From the NCBI GenBank assembly GCA_964035575.1, contig OZ037892.1:620001-684000 (forward strand): 64,000 nucleotides of DNA. Reading direction: 5' to 3'. The translations under genes were made by a program, and so were the position numbers. This document shows, piece after piece, positions 9,374 to 19,309 of this stretch. The first letter of the stretch is position 1; the number at the start of each line of letters is the position of its first letter. The notes below the pieces were generated by a model, which was not told where the DNA came from, made no database searches, and saw nothing but the letters and a program-made list of their open reading frames with translations. Origin of the DNA: Rhynchopus sp. YZ270_cl-10. Its lineage: Eukaryota; Euglenozoa; Diplonemea; Diplonemida; Diplonemidae.

Positions 9374-9393
9374 ACTCCAAACATATTTGGAGT
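9374..9393. repeat. perfect 8-bp palindrome with 4-nt loop
   Basis: ACTCCAAA and TTTGGAGT are separated by CATA. It is one of many short perfect foldbacks between genes in this window. Confidence 0.7.
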
Positions 9394-10238
9394 ACTGGTG
9401 CTCCTAATGGCCCCATATTGCTGTACTTCTTGCGTACTTAGCGCGTAGTTGGTTTTTTTTTTTGGATTTCTGGGGTACCAAAAGAGTACTGCATCATTCT
9501 GTATCTCAAAGTTTTTGTTTTCACCACTCTTTGTATCTTTAACTCTTTGATCCCTATACCTATGCAACCAATGTATTGATTGCATAATGTTGAAATACAT
9601 TTCACCACTCATTGTATCTTTATTAGTGTTTGGACCAACCATGTCGTTTCGAAGGTAAAGGGGGAAAAAACGATCTGAAAAAATGGAGATGGAAATCGTG
9701 AGGGGCTGGGTGGGTGGGGAGAGGTGAAAGTGTATTACAACTGACAAAAAATAAAATATAATAAAGCAAACCAAAACGAACCCCTGCACCACAACAACAG
9801 CAACAGCAAAAAAAAAACCAACAAAAGCCGCTTGAAAGCCGCTACAGAAACAGAAAGAAAAATACAGTACCCCCCTCTCTTACCCCTTACCCTTACCCCT
9901 TTCAAAAAGATGTCCCTGGTAGCGCTGTCCACTGTAGGCTACAGCAACTGTACTTATCGGTGGATGTCTTGGCTCTAACTGCAAGAGATTTACTGTATTC
10001 GTACAAATCATTCGACCGTAAAAAAAGGGTCGAACTTCCAAAAAAAAATCCTGAAAGGGCGAACATTTATTTCGATAATTAGTACCAATACAGTAACCCC
10101 ATTGTACCAACCTTTTCACGATAGTGGTAAAGATGTGTGCAAGAGAGTATGGTTTTGAGTCAGCAGGAGCTTTCTAGTTGCGGCAATACTTATGTTCCTG
10201 CTTACGACCTCCCTCGTGGTAACCGTATGCATACCAAT

Positions 10239-10330
10239 GCGCTCTCTGGGGGCTCGATAACCCGCGGAGAAGCACCCTGCGTCCGCCGATGAACGGTGAG
10301 ACGTTGTACACTTTCAACTTCTCTTTCTCC
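10239..10330 (+). repeat. family F1 element (two-hairpin type)
   Basis: Hairpin A is formed by GGG..CTCGATAACCC with flanking arms. It is followed by hairpin B (GCGTC-CGCCG, loop ATGAA, CGGTG-A-GACGT) and the pyrimidine tail CTTTCAACTTCTCTTTCTC. It lies 75 bp upstream of the dynein light chain start, so its tail could serve that gene's acceptor. Here the lower stem has T-A where other copies have T-G. Confidence 0.65.
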
Positions 10331-10405
10331 CCCAAATAAAGCAGCCCACCATCCCAACACACCGCCCCCTCCCTCTCTCTCCCACCACCCATTTCCACTT
10401 ACACA

Positions 10406-11065
10406 ATGAGAGAGGTCCCTTTCAGCGTCTCCCAGGCGATTATTGCTTATGAAGAGATAGAAGGTGAGCGGCGTGAGAAGGAAGGGATACGGGGACGTGT
10501 CGATGCGGCACAGGAGGAGCACATTAAGCTCTACGCTGGGGGGTGTGGGTTCCTGCCGCCAATCACGCGTATTGATAAGGAAGGGCTGCAGCAGTTGCGG
10601 AGGTGCAAACGGCTCGCGTTGTCGAGCAACGCGATTGACCGGATCCCGCCAGGTCTTTCATCCATGCCGAATCTGGAGATTCTGAGCCTAGGGCGGAACA
10701 AACTGCGACGTCTGGAGTGTCTTGACCTGCCACACCTGAAGCAGTTGTGGCTGTCCTATAACTTTATAGAAAAGCTCAGCGGTGCCGAAAAGCTGCTCTC
10801 ATTGACGACGCTGTTTGTGTCGAACAATCTTATAGAGAAATGGGCTGAGGTCGAACGGCTTGCGGCCAACCCTCATTTGACAGACCTGCTGTTGCTTAAT
10901 AACAAAGTGCACACCGATACCGACAAGGGCACGGAGGAGACCAAAAAGGAATATCGTCTTCAAGTTCTCATGAGACTCCCCAAACTAACAAGAATTGACG
11001 GCCAACCAGTGGAACCCGAAGAACGCGATGCGGCGGAGAAGCGTCTTGCAAATGTCATGCTCTGA
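10406..11065 (+). CDS. DNAL1: axonemal outer-arm dynein light chain 1 (LC1/DNAL1 type)
   Basis: 219 residues against about 190 in animals and algae. LC1 is a leucine-rich-repeat protein that binds the motor region of an outer-arm dynein heavy chain and tunes ciliary beat. The match is strong throughout: EEHIKLYAGGCGFLPPI, then LALSSNAIDRI, LEILSLGRNKLRRL, LKQLWLSYNFIEKL, TLFVSNNLIEKWAEVERLA and LPKLTRIDGQPV, which correspond in order to the LC1 repeats and C-terminal cap. The extra length is a longer N-terminus and a charged insert (TDTDKGTEETKKEYR) before the cap. The ATG at 10406 is preceded by a C/T-rich leader. This is evidence for a motile flagellum. Confidence 0.93.
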   Translation: MREVPFSVSQAIIAYEEIEGERREKEGIRGRVDAAQEEHIKLYAGGCGFLPPITRIDKEGLQQLRRCKRLALSSNAIDRIPPGLSSMPNLEILSLGRNKLRRLECLDLPHLKQLWLSYNFIEKLSGAEKLLSLTTLFVSNNLIEKWAEVERLAANPHLTDLLLLNNKVHTDTDKGTEETKKEYRLQVLMRLPKLTRIDGQPVEPEERDAAEKRLANVML

Positions 11066-11330
11066 AATAATGATTTGTATTCGTTTTTCTTTCTTTTGTG
11101 TCAAAAGAGGTGATATTTAAATAAATAAAGGACTCCCAGCGTGCTCACGTACGGTGGTGGGTTGTAAGAAGTGAATGGGATGAGAGGCCTCATTCGCGTA
11201 GAGTTGTTTTGTGATCTGCCCATTTTTGCCTAAGCTTTAAGATAAAAGTTGTGTATTTTGTTAAATGACACTGAACGTACCTACCCCACATGCCAACCCT
11301 CTGCAGAATAACACAAAAGAACCCCACACA

Positions 11331-12575
11331 ATGCTGTCCCGCACTGCGATGCTTCTGGGTCTCTGCGCAACCGGCGCAGTGGCAGACAACTACGCTGTGC
11401 TCGTTGCAGGGTCGAACACGTACATGAACTACCGCCACCAGGCCGACGTGGCGCATGCGTACCAGGTTCTTGTGCAGGGCGGCATCAAGGCCGACAACAT
11501 CATCACCATGATGTACGACGATGTGGCAAACAGCGAAGAGAACCCCTTCCCTGGACAGATCTTCAACAAGCCCACCACAGGGGCTGGCTGGGATGTGTAC
11601 AAGGGCATCAAGATCGACTACTCTGGGAAGGATGTGAACAAGGCAAACTTCGAGGCAGTGCTCACTGGTAACGCCTCTGCCGCGCACGGCAAGAGGGTGC
11701 TCACCTCGACCTCGAGAGACAAGGTCTTTGTCAACTTTGTGGACCACGGTGGTGTGGGCCTGATCTGCTTCCCTGGATGCGCCGAGACACTGAGTGCAAC
11801 GGACCTGGTCAAGACACTGACAACAATGCACACAAAGCAGATGTACAGCGAGCTGGTCTTCTACCTTGAGGCATGCGAGAGTGGGTCCATGTTCGAGACA
11901 CTCCCGACAAACCTGAACATCTACGCCGTCACAGCAGCCAACGCAAAGGAGAGCAGCTGGGGCACGTACTGCCCGCCGCAGGATGTTGTGAACGGCAAGC
12001 CACTGAACTCCTGCCTGGGAGACCTCTTCAGCGTGAACTGGCTTGAGAACGCAGACACAACGAACCTGCAGGTGGAGACACTGGCAGTGCAGTTCGAGGC
12101 TGTGAAGAAGGCAACGGCAAAGTCACACGTCATGCAGTTCGGTAACATCAGCATGACGATTGAGGCTGCTGCGTCGTACGAGGGCACTGGGAATGTGCAC
12201 AACGAGACTGCCTCTGAGCGTGGTGACGGATCTGACTCGCGTGACGTGACGTTGGTGACACTGCACCACAGGTACCTGCGTGCTGAGGGTGCGGCACGTG
12301 TGGCTGCTGAGGCGGCGCTGGTGGGTGAGATTGAGGCTCGTGCGTCTGCGGACGTGATGTTTGCTGCAATCGCAAAGGCTGTGTTTGGAGGTGCCTCTGT
12401 GTTCACATCGCAGCAGATGTACCCACAGTGCTACGACGCAGCGCATGCCGCCATCACCACGCAGTGCGGTGGCTACACGGACTACTCGCTCAAGCACGTC
12501 AAGACCATCAAGGCACTGTGCGACACCGCTGGCAACACCGCATCTGTGCTTGCTGCCATTGCAACTGTGTGTTAA
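11331..12575 (+). CDS. legumain-type asparaginyl endopeptidase (family C13)
   Basis: 414 residues. Legumains cleave after Asn in acidic lysosome-like compartments and also process other hydrolases. Residues 1-18 are a signal peptide, followed directly by YAVLVAGSNTYMNYRHQADVAHAY-type family sequence (DNYAVLVAGSN, YRHQADVAHAY). Catalytic His139 is in NFVDHGG and Cys182 in FYLEACESGS, at conserved positions. The C-terminal 50 residues (CYDAAHAAI to IATVC, four Cys) match the legumain prodomain cap. The start at 11331 was preferred over an in-frame ATG at 11265 because it opens the signal peptide and because a CCCTCTGCAG acceptor (AG at 11305-11306) lies between the two. GC content is high relative to the AT-rich flanks, as for the other genes. 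Confidence 0.93.
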   Translation: MLSRTAMLLGLCATGAVADNYAVLVAGSNTYMNYRHQADVAHAYQVLVQGGIKADNIITMMYDDVANSEENPFPGQIFNKPTTGAGWDVYKGIKIDYSGKDVNKANFEAVLTGNASAAHGKRVLTSTSRDKVFVNFVDHGGVGLICFPGCAETLSATDLVKTLTTMHTKQMYSELVFYLEACESGSMFETLPTNLNIYAVTAANAKESSWGTYCPPQDVVNGKPLNSCLGDLFSVNWLENADTTNLQVETLAVQFEAVKKATAKSHVMQFGNISMTIEAAASYEGTGNVHNETASERGDGSDSRDVTLVTLHHRYLRAEGAARVAAEAALVGEIEARASADVMFAAIAKAVFGGASVFTSQQMYPQCYDAAHAAITTQCGGYTDYSLKHVKTIKALCDTAGNTASVLAAIATVC

Positions 12576-13760
12576 GCAGTGGGTTGTTGCTGTCTCAGCC
12601 CAAACCCTTTATTCTGTTTTGTTCGATTTTTACGGACCTTTTCTTTTGTCACCCTTTTCATTGGAAAGAAGGTGACAATGGAAATTCTCTACGTGTGTCA
12701 ATGTATGTCTTTTTGACAGTGATATTTTTATATGATTTTATGTGATCGTATTGGTTCTTTTTATTAGGTGATTTAACATGCGGCTTAAGTTTTTCTTGCC
12801 CACTTTTTCACTTTTTTTTTGTTGTCTATGGTTTCGTTTCACTGTTAGATCGTGGTGTTCTTCAAGATGTAAATCAGCACCAATCACAGATGTTCTGCTC
12901 ACAGACGCAGCTTTTGTATTTCTTTCAACTCAACCTTTTTTTCTTTTTCTTATTGAAAACTGGAAGCAAAATACATGATCTGCAGGTTTGCACCTTCCAC
13001 AGATGTGGACCTGCCTGTCACTTAACACAAAACGTTGCCCGTTCTCTTTTTGTTGCTATTAAAGAGAATATGGCATTCCACAAAACACTCTGATGCTTTG
13101 CATCAGATCTGTTTGCAAGGAAAGTAACATGCCCTTCACCAACTCTGAAGCTAAGGGACACCCTTATCTTCATCCCGGATCCTACCTTTGTCACTATGAC
13201 AAAGTGTTTTGATACGCTCCCCTTTAGGCTTTGTTCCACACTTTACAATTTGTTGCTATAGTTATTCTTGCATTTCCCCCTTTTTCTACCTGAAATTTTG
13301 CCTGAAATTTGGTGGAGTTTGGTGGTATTTAAACCAAATTTCAGGTAAAATTAGGTGGTTTTTCCTTTGTATTTGTTAAATGTAATTTAGCATGAGAGAC
13401 TTAGGTTATCTTACCAATTTTGCATTTTCTTTTTGTTTTTCCTTGAAGGATGTCCAATGGTTTATTTGGATCATATTTCATTGTCGTTTTGAACCAAGAA
13501 TTATGCAATTTGAAGCGGTTATGGCGACGTAGTCAGGGGTCTCGCTGTGTGCAACAAAGGCACAAGACCTAGATATGCATCACAACCAACCTTCAGGTCA
13601 GTGCAATGACTATCATACGGTATAGCTGGCTTATTGCAACTTGAAGAAGATCATTTTTTCCCCACCAAATTTTTGCTTAGCGCAAGAGAAGTTAGTCCAT
13701 ACACATTCACACCAGAGGGGTTGGGAAGAAAAGGCTGTACATGAGAGTGTGGTGGACACG
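12576..13760. other. intergenic with a cluster of perfect hairpins
   Basis: No gene is supported. Hairpins visible by eye: 12648-12676 (GTCACC/GGTGAC with an inner CTTTTC/GAAAGAAG arm), about 12982-13023 (GCAGGT/ACCTGC), 13090-13106 (CTGATGC/GCATCAG), about 13152-13166 (TAAGGG/CCCTTA), 13186-13204 (CTTTGTC/GACAAAG) and 13301-13345. Faint F5 copies lie near 12765 and 13386. The first hairpin is in the likely legumain 3' UTR. Confidence 0.55.
13301..13345. repeat. 13-bp perfect inverted repeat
   Basis: CCTGAAATTTGGT (13301-13313) and its exact complement ACCAAATTTCAGG (13333-13345) flank a 19-base spacer. A third partial copy, ACCTGAAATTTTG, sits just upstream. Confidence 0.8.
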
Positions 13761-16700
13761 ATGGAGGCCATCATAAGCAAGGCTCTGGGTGGGAATGCAA
13801 CCATCACTGAACAAGAAGAGAGCGTAAAGGCGATCAACTTCATCCTGACGCAGGGCAAGGCGACTGAAGGGCACGTCACGCTCGTCCAGGTACAAAAAAG
13901 AAAAAACACTTTGTACACAAAAATAGCTTTTTTTGATTCTACTTTAGATCAATTTTACAATGATGTACATTTTTTGGTCATTTGTGAGGCTTGGGTTTAT
14001 ATTACAAAAACCTCGTTCTTTTTGTTTTGTACTCCATTCTGAGGCATTTGCTGACCAAGTGTTTCTTGTATAATACGGCCACAACGCCGATACTAAACCA
14101 CAACCACCATATAGGAGCTCTTCGCACGCAACATCGTGTTTCCCGTGAAGGCGTCTTCGACAGCAGCATCGCTAGCGTCGAGAGAAGACCTGGTGCAGCA
14201 CACTGTTGCGCTTGTGACGACCCTGGTGAACGGCCATGTGCGCACACCAGGTGCCCTCTCAAAGCACACAGTCGCCGCACCACTCGCAGCGATAGTGCTG
14301 CGCACGCTCCTTGAACGGCTCACCACAGAACGCAGTGTGACCCTCGCCCTGACGTACCTCGACTGCATCCACAGCCTTTGGTCCGTCATCCCGCTGGACA
14401 CAACCGTTGCATTTCTTCCGGGCACAGTTTCGCAACTTTGCAAAATCCTCGTCACCTCCCATGACAAAACGTATGGTTATTTTCAAAAGTGCCTCCAACC
14501 CGTTGCGGCTCTATGGGCTGCTTCCCTCTTGTCGTGAGCACGGACACATGCAGCAATGTCCTTTTTTTTGTCTTGTTTCCAATTCCGGTACTCTTCCATG
14601 ACACCTTTTTTGACTTGGGTACCCTATTTTGTTGTCGTTTTTTCCCCCAGGGGTGCCCCTTGGTCCCCTCTGGGAAGCCCTGTATACAACCTGGACCACT
14701 TTTTCTCCTTCAGATACACTGCACCTCTATTCATCTTTCCTATTTTTTTACAGCGTCCAACGAAAGGTGATCCAGAAGGCTTTGGAGGTTTTGACCCTTT
14801 GTGTGACTTTGACGTGCAATGACAGTGATAACAAATCCGCACTTGACACTCTCATGGACGACACCACCACGGACGCGACTGCGGGCACACCTCAGGAGAT
14901 CATGCAACGCTTGCTGTTCTCTGGTACACGCACTGCACGCGAGGAGACACCCATGCTCAAGGTACGCAAGGAGGAGAACGCTCTCGAAGCCGTCACGCGG
15001 AACGCCGTATGGGTGGCGACGGCACGAACGAAGCTGGGCACGACATTAGCAACCCTGTTCTCCTCTGTCATGCGGCGCAGCAACAAAGGCACTGTCTACG
15101 GCGAGAACCACCCCCACCTTGCACTCTTCCAGCACACCGCTGCCTCGCTCCTTGCAAGCTGCGCACGCTTCTTCACCGACATCACCGTCACCCTCATCGA
15201 GATATGCTTTCTGCACAGCGACGACTCCCGCGAAACAGAACCACCCCCATCAGTGCTTGCAGCTGCGCGCAGTATGGCCGACAACACATTGGTACAAGCC
15301 ATGGAGGAAAAGCTTCTTGCCATCCCACAGTCACCACACGAATGTCTTGCGCTTGCCGGGTGGATCCAATGGGTGGTCCAAGAGAGACTGCACGAGGTCT
15401 GCCTGCAAATCTCTGACACATATCTGGAGGATCTCATCTTCACTATGATAAAAACGGTGAAAGGAATAGGATCATCTTCGTTTACGGCATTTTCTCATAA
15501 AAATGGATCGGTTCTCGGCTGTGTTCACATTCTTTGTAAATATTTGACAATGTACCTACCGTTTAGCGCACTGTCTGAAGTTCTTTTATCACGACTAAAA
15601 GACTTTGATGTGTGGACATCCCACCATGCCACAGCTTGGGTGTTAAAAAGCTGCCTTCAATTCTCTCAGCAAAACGTTTTTGTAAAAACACCGAAACGGC
15701 TGTGCTCTGCGCTACTTCATGTTATCATTAATATCACTGACATTACTGAACAATGGTATTACCAAGAAGGCATGGACATTGCACGAAACGAACATTGTGT
15801 AGTACTAAACACGCTTTACATTGAGTGCATTGCGCAGTCCTCTGAGGCTTTATTCTCTTTTGATGACGGATCGATTCGGTCGATTCGAGAACGTGACACC
15901 TTTTTATTTCGCGCTGTATTCTGCGTACTAGAGAAGGTAGCTTCCTCTGCCCCCGAGGTTTCTGAAGCCGCGACTCTTGCCCTAAATGCCATTGCCAGGC
16001 ACTGCTATGCAGAGGATGGGGTGAGCCGCCTGCTCATCGAAACATTTGATTGGACAGTCGATGCAGTTATCAACCGCCTCCCCTTTCTTGAGGAATACCC
16101 CGGCACCGCGCGACTCCTTGCCACCGTCATGGGAATCCTCTCCGACAATCTCAACCCAACCGGCGCATCACCCCCCCTCCTCACTCTCCTCCGTCACGTC
16201 CTTACCGATGTCACCTCTACTCTCCTCCACCTCGAAAAACGCACCAAAATTGATACCGGAGTGTTTGATATGGTCAGCGCGATTTCTGCCCTTCTGTCAA
16301 AGTCAGTGCGATTTAAGCAGGCATATCTGTATGAGAGGGAGTTGTATTCTCATGGGGCTGGGGTTGTGGTGAATGTTGTTGCGGCAATGTATTGTCTGGC
16401 GTTGGTTGATGAGAGGCTTGGGGTGAAGAAGGAGGAGGAGGAGGAGAAGGCTCAGGGCTATTCAGGGAACGAAGCGGAGGCATGCTCGGAGGAGCGTCTG
16501 TTGTGCAGCGCAGAGAGGGAGTTGTCGTTGCAGGTTGTGGGCATTTTGCGGAATGAGGTAAGCAGGCGGCATATAGCCCAACACCGCATTCTTTGCGAAG
16601 CACTCCGAGAATGTGTCCTAATTTATTGCTGTTATGATGGAACCTCCGACAAGCTTCAAGCAAACCGACGCACCGATAACCCCACCCCAATCATCAAAAA

Positions 16701-17923
16701 CGGAGCTGTCGTTGATTTGATTGCTGAATGGAGGTTATCCTATCGTGGTGGTACCCCGCAGGGTATTCCAATATATAACGGTGGTCTCCACTCTGCGATA
16801 TTGAACCCAATCCATACTATATGGTCCCCGCTTATTGCGAAATTGCTTCCAAAAGGGATGGGTCATCCGGATGAGATGACAAAGCGGTTGACAGCGGAGC
16901 ATGTAAAACATAACTCATCGACGTTGATCAGAGAGAGGTTGCGGAAGTGGACGGGGTTGCCGATGGTGGATACAGGGACGGCGGTGAGGAATGTGTTGGA
17001 CGTTGTGCTCGCGTTGCTGGTGTACGGGCGTGACTTCACAGAGGACAGGGTAAAGAAGGAGTTCTGGCCGCTCCTGCGCTACCACATCGTGCTCTCCCCG
17101 CACATCTTCTTTGAGTACCCCGGTGCCCGCGCAGACTACCTCACGTCCACGGCGCTCTTCAAGTTCCACCACTCCTGTCTGCTCTTCCTCCTCGTCCTCT
17201 GGCCAGAAACACTCAAATCCAAGGTAGATGAATACAGAGCAAACCCAGAAATTCTGAAGATGTCACACTACAGGCCGCAGGTGTGTTTTAATTATTTTTT
17301 TTTTGACAAAAAAAAAAGCTGGAATAAATAGATGGAGTTCATATCTACTAATACAAATCAAGTTTTTCAAATAATCTGGGCATTTTATGAAGGAAATAAT
17401 ACTTCCCCTTCCCCTCGGGGGGTGAAGTAAGCGATAATGCTACTACCAGGCCAATCCTTTTGCACGATACTGAGTGTTATCAACCTTTCTTTAGAAAATA
17501 GCCTCTCCCCACCACCACCCACCACCCACCCCATCACCACAGATCCTACGCAAGGAGTTTTCCGACATCAAGCAGGTGACCCTACGGTTTGTCGATGCGA
17601 GACAGCCTCCAGCACTACGTACAGCAGCAGGGAGGCTGCACGAACAATTAGATACTATCTTGGGGTCTGTGCATGACGATCCGGAACCACAGCCACAACC
17701 ACAGACACAGCCGGAGCCTGAACGTGAACATGAACGTGGGGTCAATGATGCATGGCGTGAGGAGAAGGAGGTGGAGGTGGTGGAGGAGGACTGTGTGGTG
17801 TCATCACCACCACCACCGCCACCACCACCGCGCATTGAAGAGGTGGAAGACCTAGAGGAGGTAGCAGACCCTGACGGCGACGATCCAAACACAGCACCAC
17901 TCTCGAAGGCGGTGTTGGTGTGA
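13761..17923 (+). CDS. TTI1-like HEAT-repeat protein of the TTT complex, four exons
   Basis: Exons: 13761-13889, 14115-14470, 14754-17280, 17543-17923, giving 1,130 residues (human TTI1 is about 1,090). TTI1 works with TELO2 and TTI2 as a co-chaperone for PIKK kinases such as mTOR and ATR. Introns are GTACAA..ATAG, GTATGG..ACAG and GTGTGT..ACAG; the phases agree at every junction, and joining gives VTLVQ-ELFAR, SHDKT-VQRKV and YRPQ-ILRKE. TTI1-like segments are SRLLIETFDWTVDAVINRL, ILNPIHTIWSPLIAKLL and NVLDVVLALLVYGRDF followed by VKKEFWPLLRYHI, all in the C-terminal half as in the family. The last exon ends in an acidic tail with an eight-proline run. The third intron holds a decayed F2 element (17330-17375). 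It could be another HEAT protein, but the C-terminal match is specific. Confidence 0.72.
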
Positions 17924-18493
17924 GGTTGGGGATGGGTGGATCGGGTGCAAAAGGGCAATGCTGTCCTGTCAGGAGAAAATGCTCCAAACTTTTTTTTTAA
18001 AAAAGTCTCAGAAAACTGCTCTGAAGGGTTGAGAGGAGATGGTTCCGTGTGCCTTCCGTAGTACAAAAGAAAAACAAAAACGGCTTTTCGGCCAATTTTG
18101 AAGAACCCTAGCTTACCACTTTGGGTTATTGGGTGGTTTTGATGCAAAGAAAACAAAGTGGAAGGATGAAAAAGCAAAAAGAACGGCACAACTCTTTTGA
18201 CTTTCATAATTCAGATGAACTTCTCGCGTCTTTCAAAAAATCGCTGCAGTGTTCCTGAGGTGTAAACATGGGGGTGACAATGGTCATGTTGGGTGGGGGG
18301 GAAAGGTGACCACTGATGGTCATCTTTTTTTCTTCGTGTTGATGGTGGGTTGTCTTGTGGGGAGGAGAGGGTGCATGAGTGGACATGGCAACAATGTGCG
18401 TGGGATGGGTGTGGCGATGGGAGGCTGGTCCGAAGCAGTGGTGTGGGGCGTCTTCATGCTGTGGGTAGTGCTGAGTGGTGGGTGGTAAGTGGT

Positions 18494-18676
18494 GCATCTT
18501 TGCATCTTTGCATCTTTGCATCTTTGCATCTTTGCATCTTTGCATCTTTGCATCTTTGCATCTTTGCATCTTTGCATCTTTGCATCTTTGCATCTTTGCA
18601 TCTTTGCATCTTTGCATCTTTGCATCTTTGCATCTTTGCATCTTTGCATCTTTGCATCTTTGCACCTTTGCATCTT
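18494..18676. repeat. 8-bp tandem satellite (GCATCTTT), about 23 copies
   Basis: The octamer GCATCTTT is repeated for 183 bp with only one visible substitution (a CACC variant near the right end). It has no spacer structure and is not a CRISPR array. Confidence 0.95.
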
Positions 18677-19269
18677 ACTCCTCTGTCTTGACCAGCACTT
18701 CTGACGCAGAAGGGTAGACACACCTTTCTGTGCAGTGTGGTGCAGTGGGGTGGGGTGGGGTGGGCTGGGCTGGGTTCTCTTCCTGCACTGTGGAGGCACT
18801 TCATCATTCCCACACTGTGAGTAGGTTCCTTCATTGGTGCCGAAAGCTGTGGGGGTGGGCTTGGTTCGCCACGTTTGAAAAAGCGCCAAACGACGAATGC
18901 TCCATCTTGAGGACGAGGTTGGGGAACTGAGGGGGATACACCATCATGCGTTGCTTGGTGATTGGGCTGGAGGGGAACACCTTCACACATTGTCTGCTGG
19001 CCACCAAAGCACTGAATCCATTCCTGGGGTGGGTGGGGGTCATGCTTGACTTTGCGGTATCCCAGGATACCGCCGACGATATGCCAGGATCTTTTGTGCT
19101 TTATATGGCCCTTCTGAGAGGGAATGTTGCACCATCCATTGGCTGGTTTGTATCCCCCCACCTCCCCAATATTCAGATTCTCTCTGTCGTCTCTTATCTC
19201 ATTACTCCAGGCGGTCTCTTCACAGAATTGTGGAGATTTTTTTTTGGGATGATTCTCACAGAATGATGC

Positions 19270-19303
19270 CCACCTGCTCTTTCACAGGGGATTTCTTCTA
19301 CAG
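19270..19303 (+). promoter_or_regulatory. predicted spliced-leader acceptor
   Basis: Two successive pyrimidine-AG sites (CTGCTCTTTCACAG and TTTCTTCTACAG) lie within 25 bases of the ATG at 19310. Confidence 0.4.
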
Positions 19304-19309
19304 GGTTGC

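Larger units (their letters stand above)
8049..10405. other. intergenic with small dispersed repeats and palindromes
   Basis: No gene is supported over 2.3 kb. It holds two copies of hairpin family F5 (8641-8668 and 8703-8740), a near-perfect 22-base direct repeat (TTTCACCACTC.TTGTATCTT at about 9520 and 9600), and several short perfect palindromes (9374-9393; about 9560-9585; about 10012-10035). A copy of family F1 stands just before the dynein light chain gene. A 148-residue ORF at 8766-9212 starts beside an F5 copy and is low-complexity; it was left out. Confidence 0.6.
17924..19309. other. intergenic with an octamer satellite
   Basis: It contains the 18494-18676 satellite. The minus-strand ORFs here (repeating MQRCKDAK) are translations of the satellite. 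A 106-residue + ORF at 18946-19266 was not recognised and has no supporting context. Confidence 0.6.

Noticed and set aside
9875-9902. Interstitial telomere repeat (TTACCCCTTACCCTTACC); also the CCCCTTA run near 5010
   Set aside because: Irregular C-run lengths, and not the TTAGGG complement expected in this group. It reads as pyrimidine-rich leader or spacer.
11265-11330. Earlier in-frame ATG for legumain
   Set aside because: It would bury the signal peptide behind 22 polar residues, and it lies upstream of the CTGCAG acceptor.
18454-19161. Minus-strand ORFs with MQRCKDAK repeats and a flanking stretch vaguely like a LINE reverse transcriptase
   Set aside because: The repeat part is the octamer satellite. 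The flanking residues show no catalytic motif, and the likeness is too weak to name.
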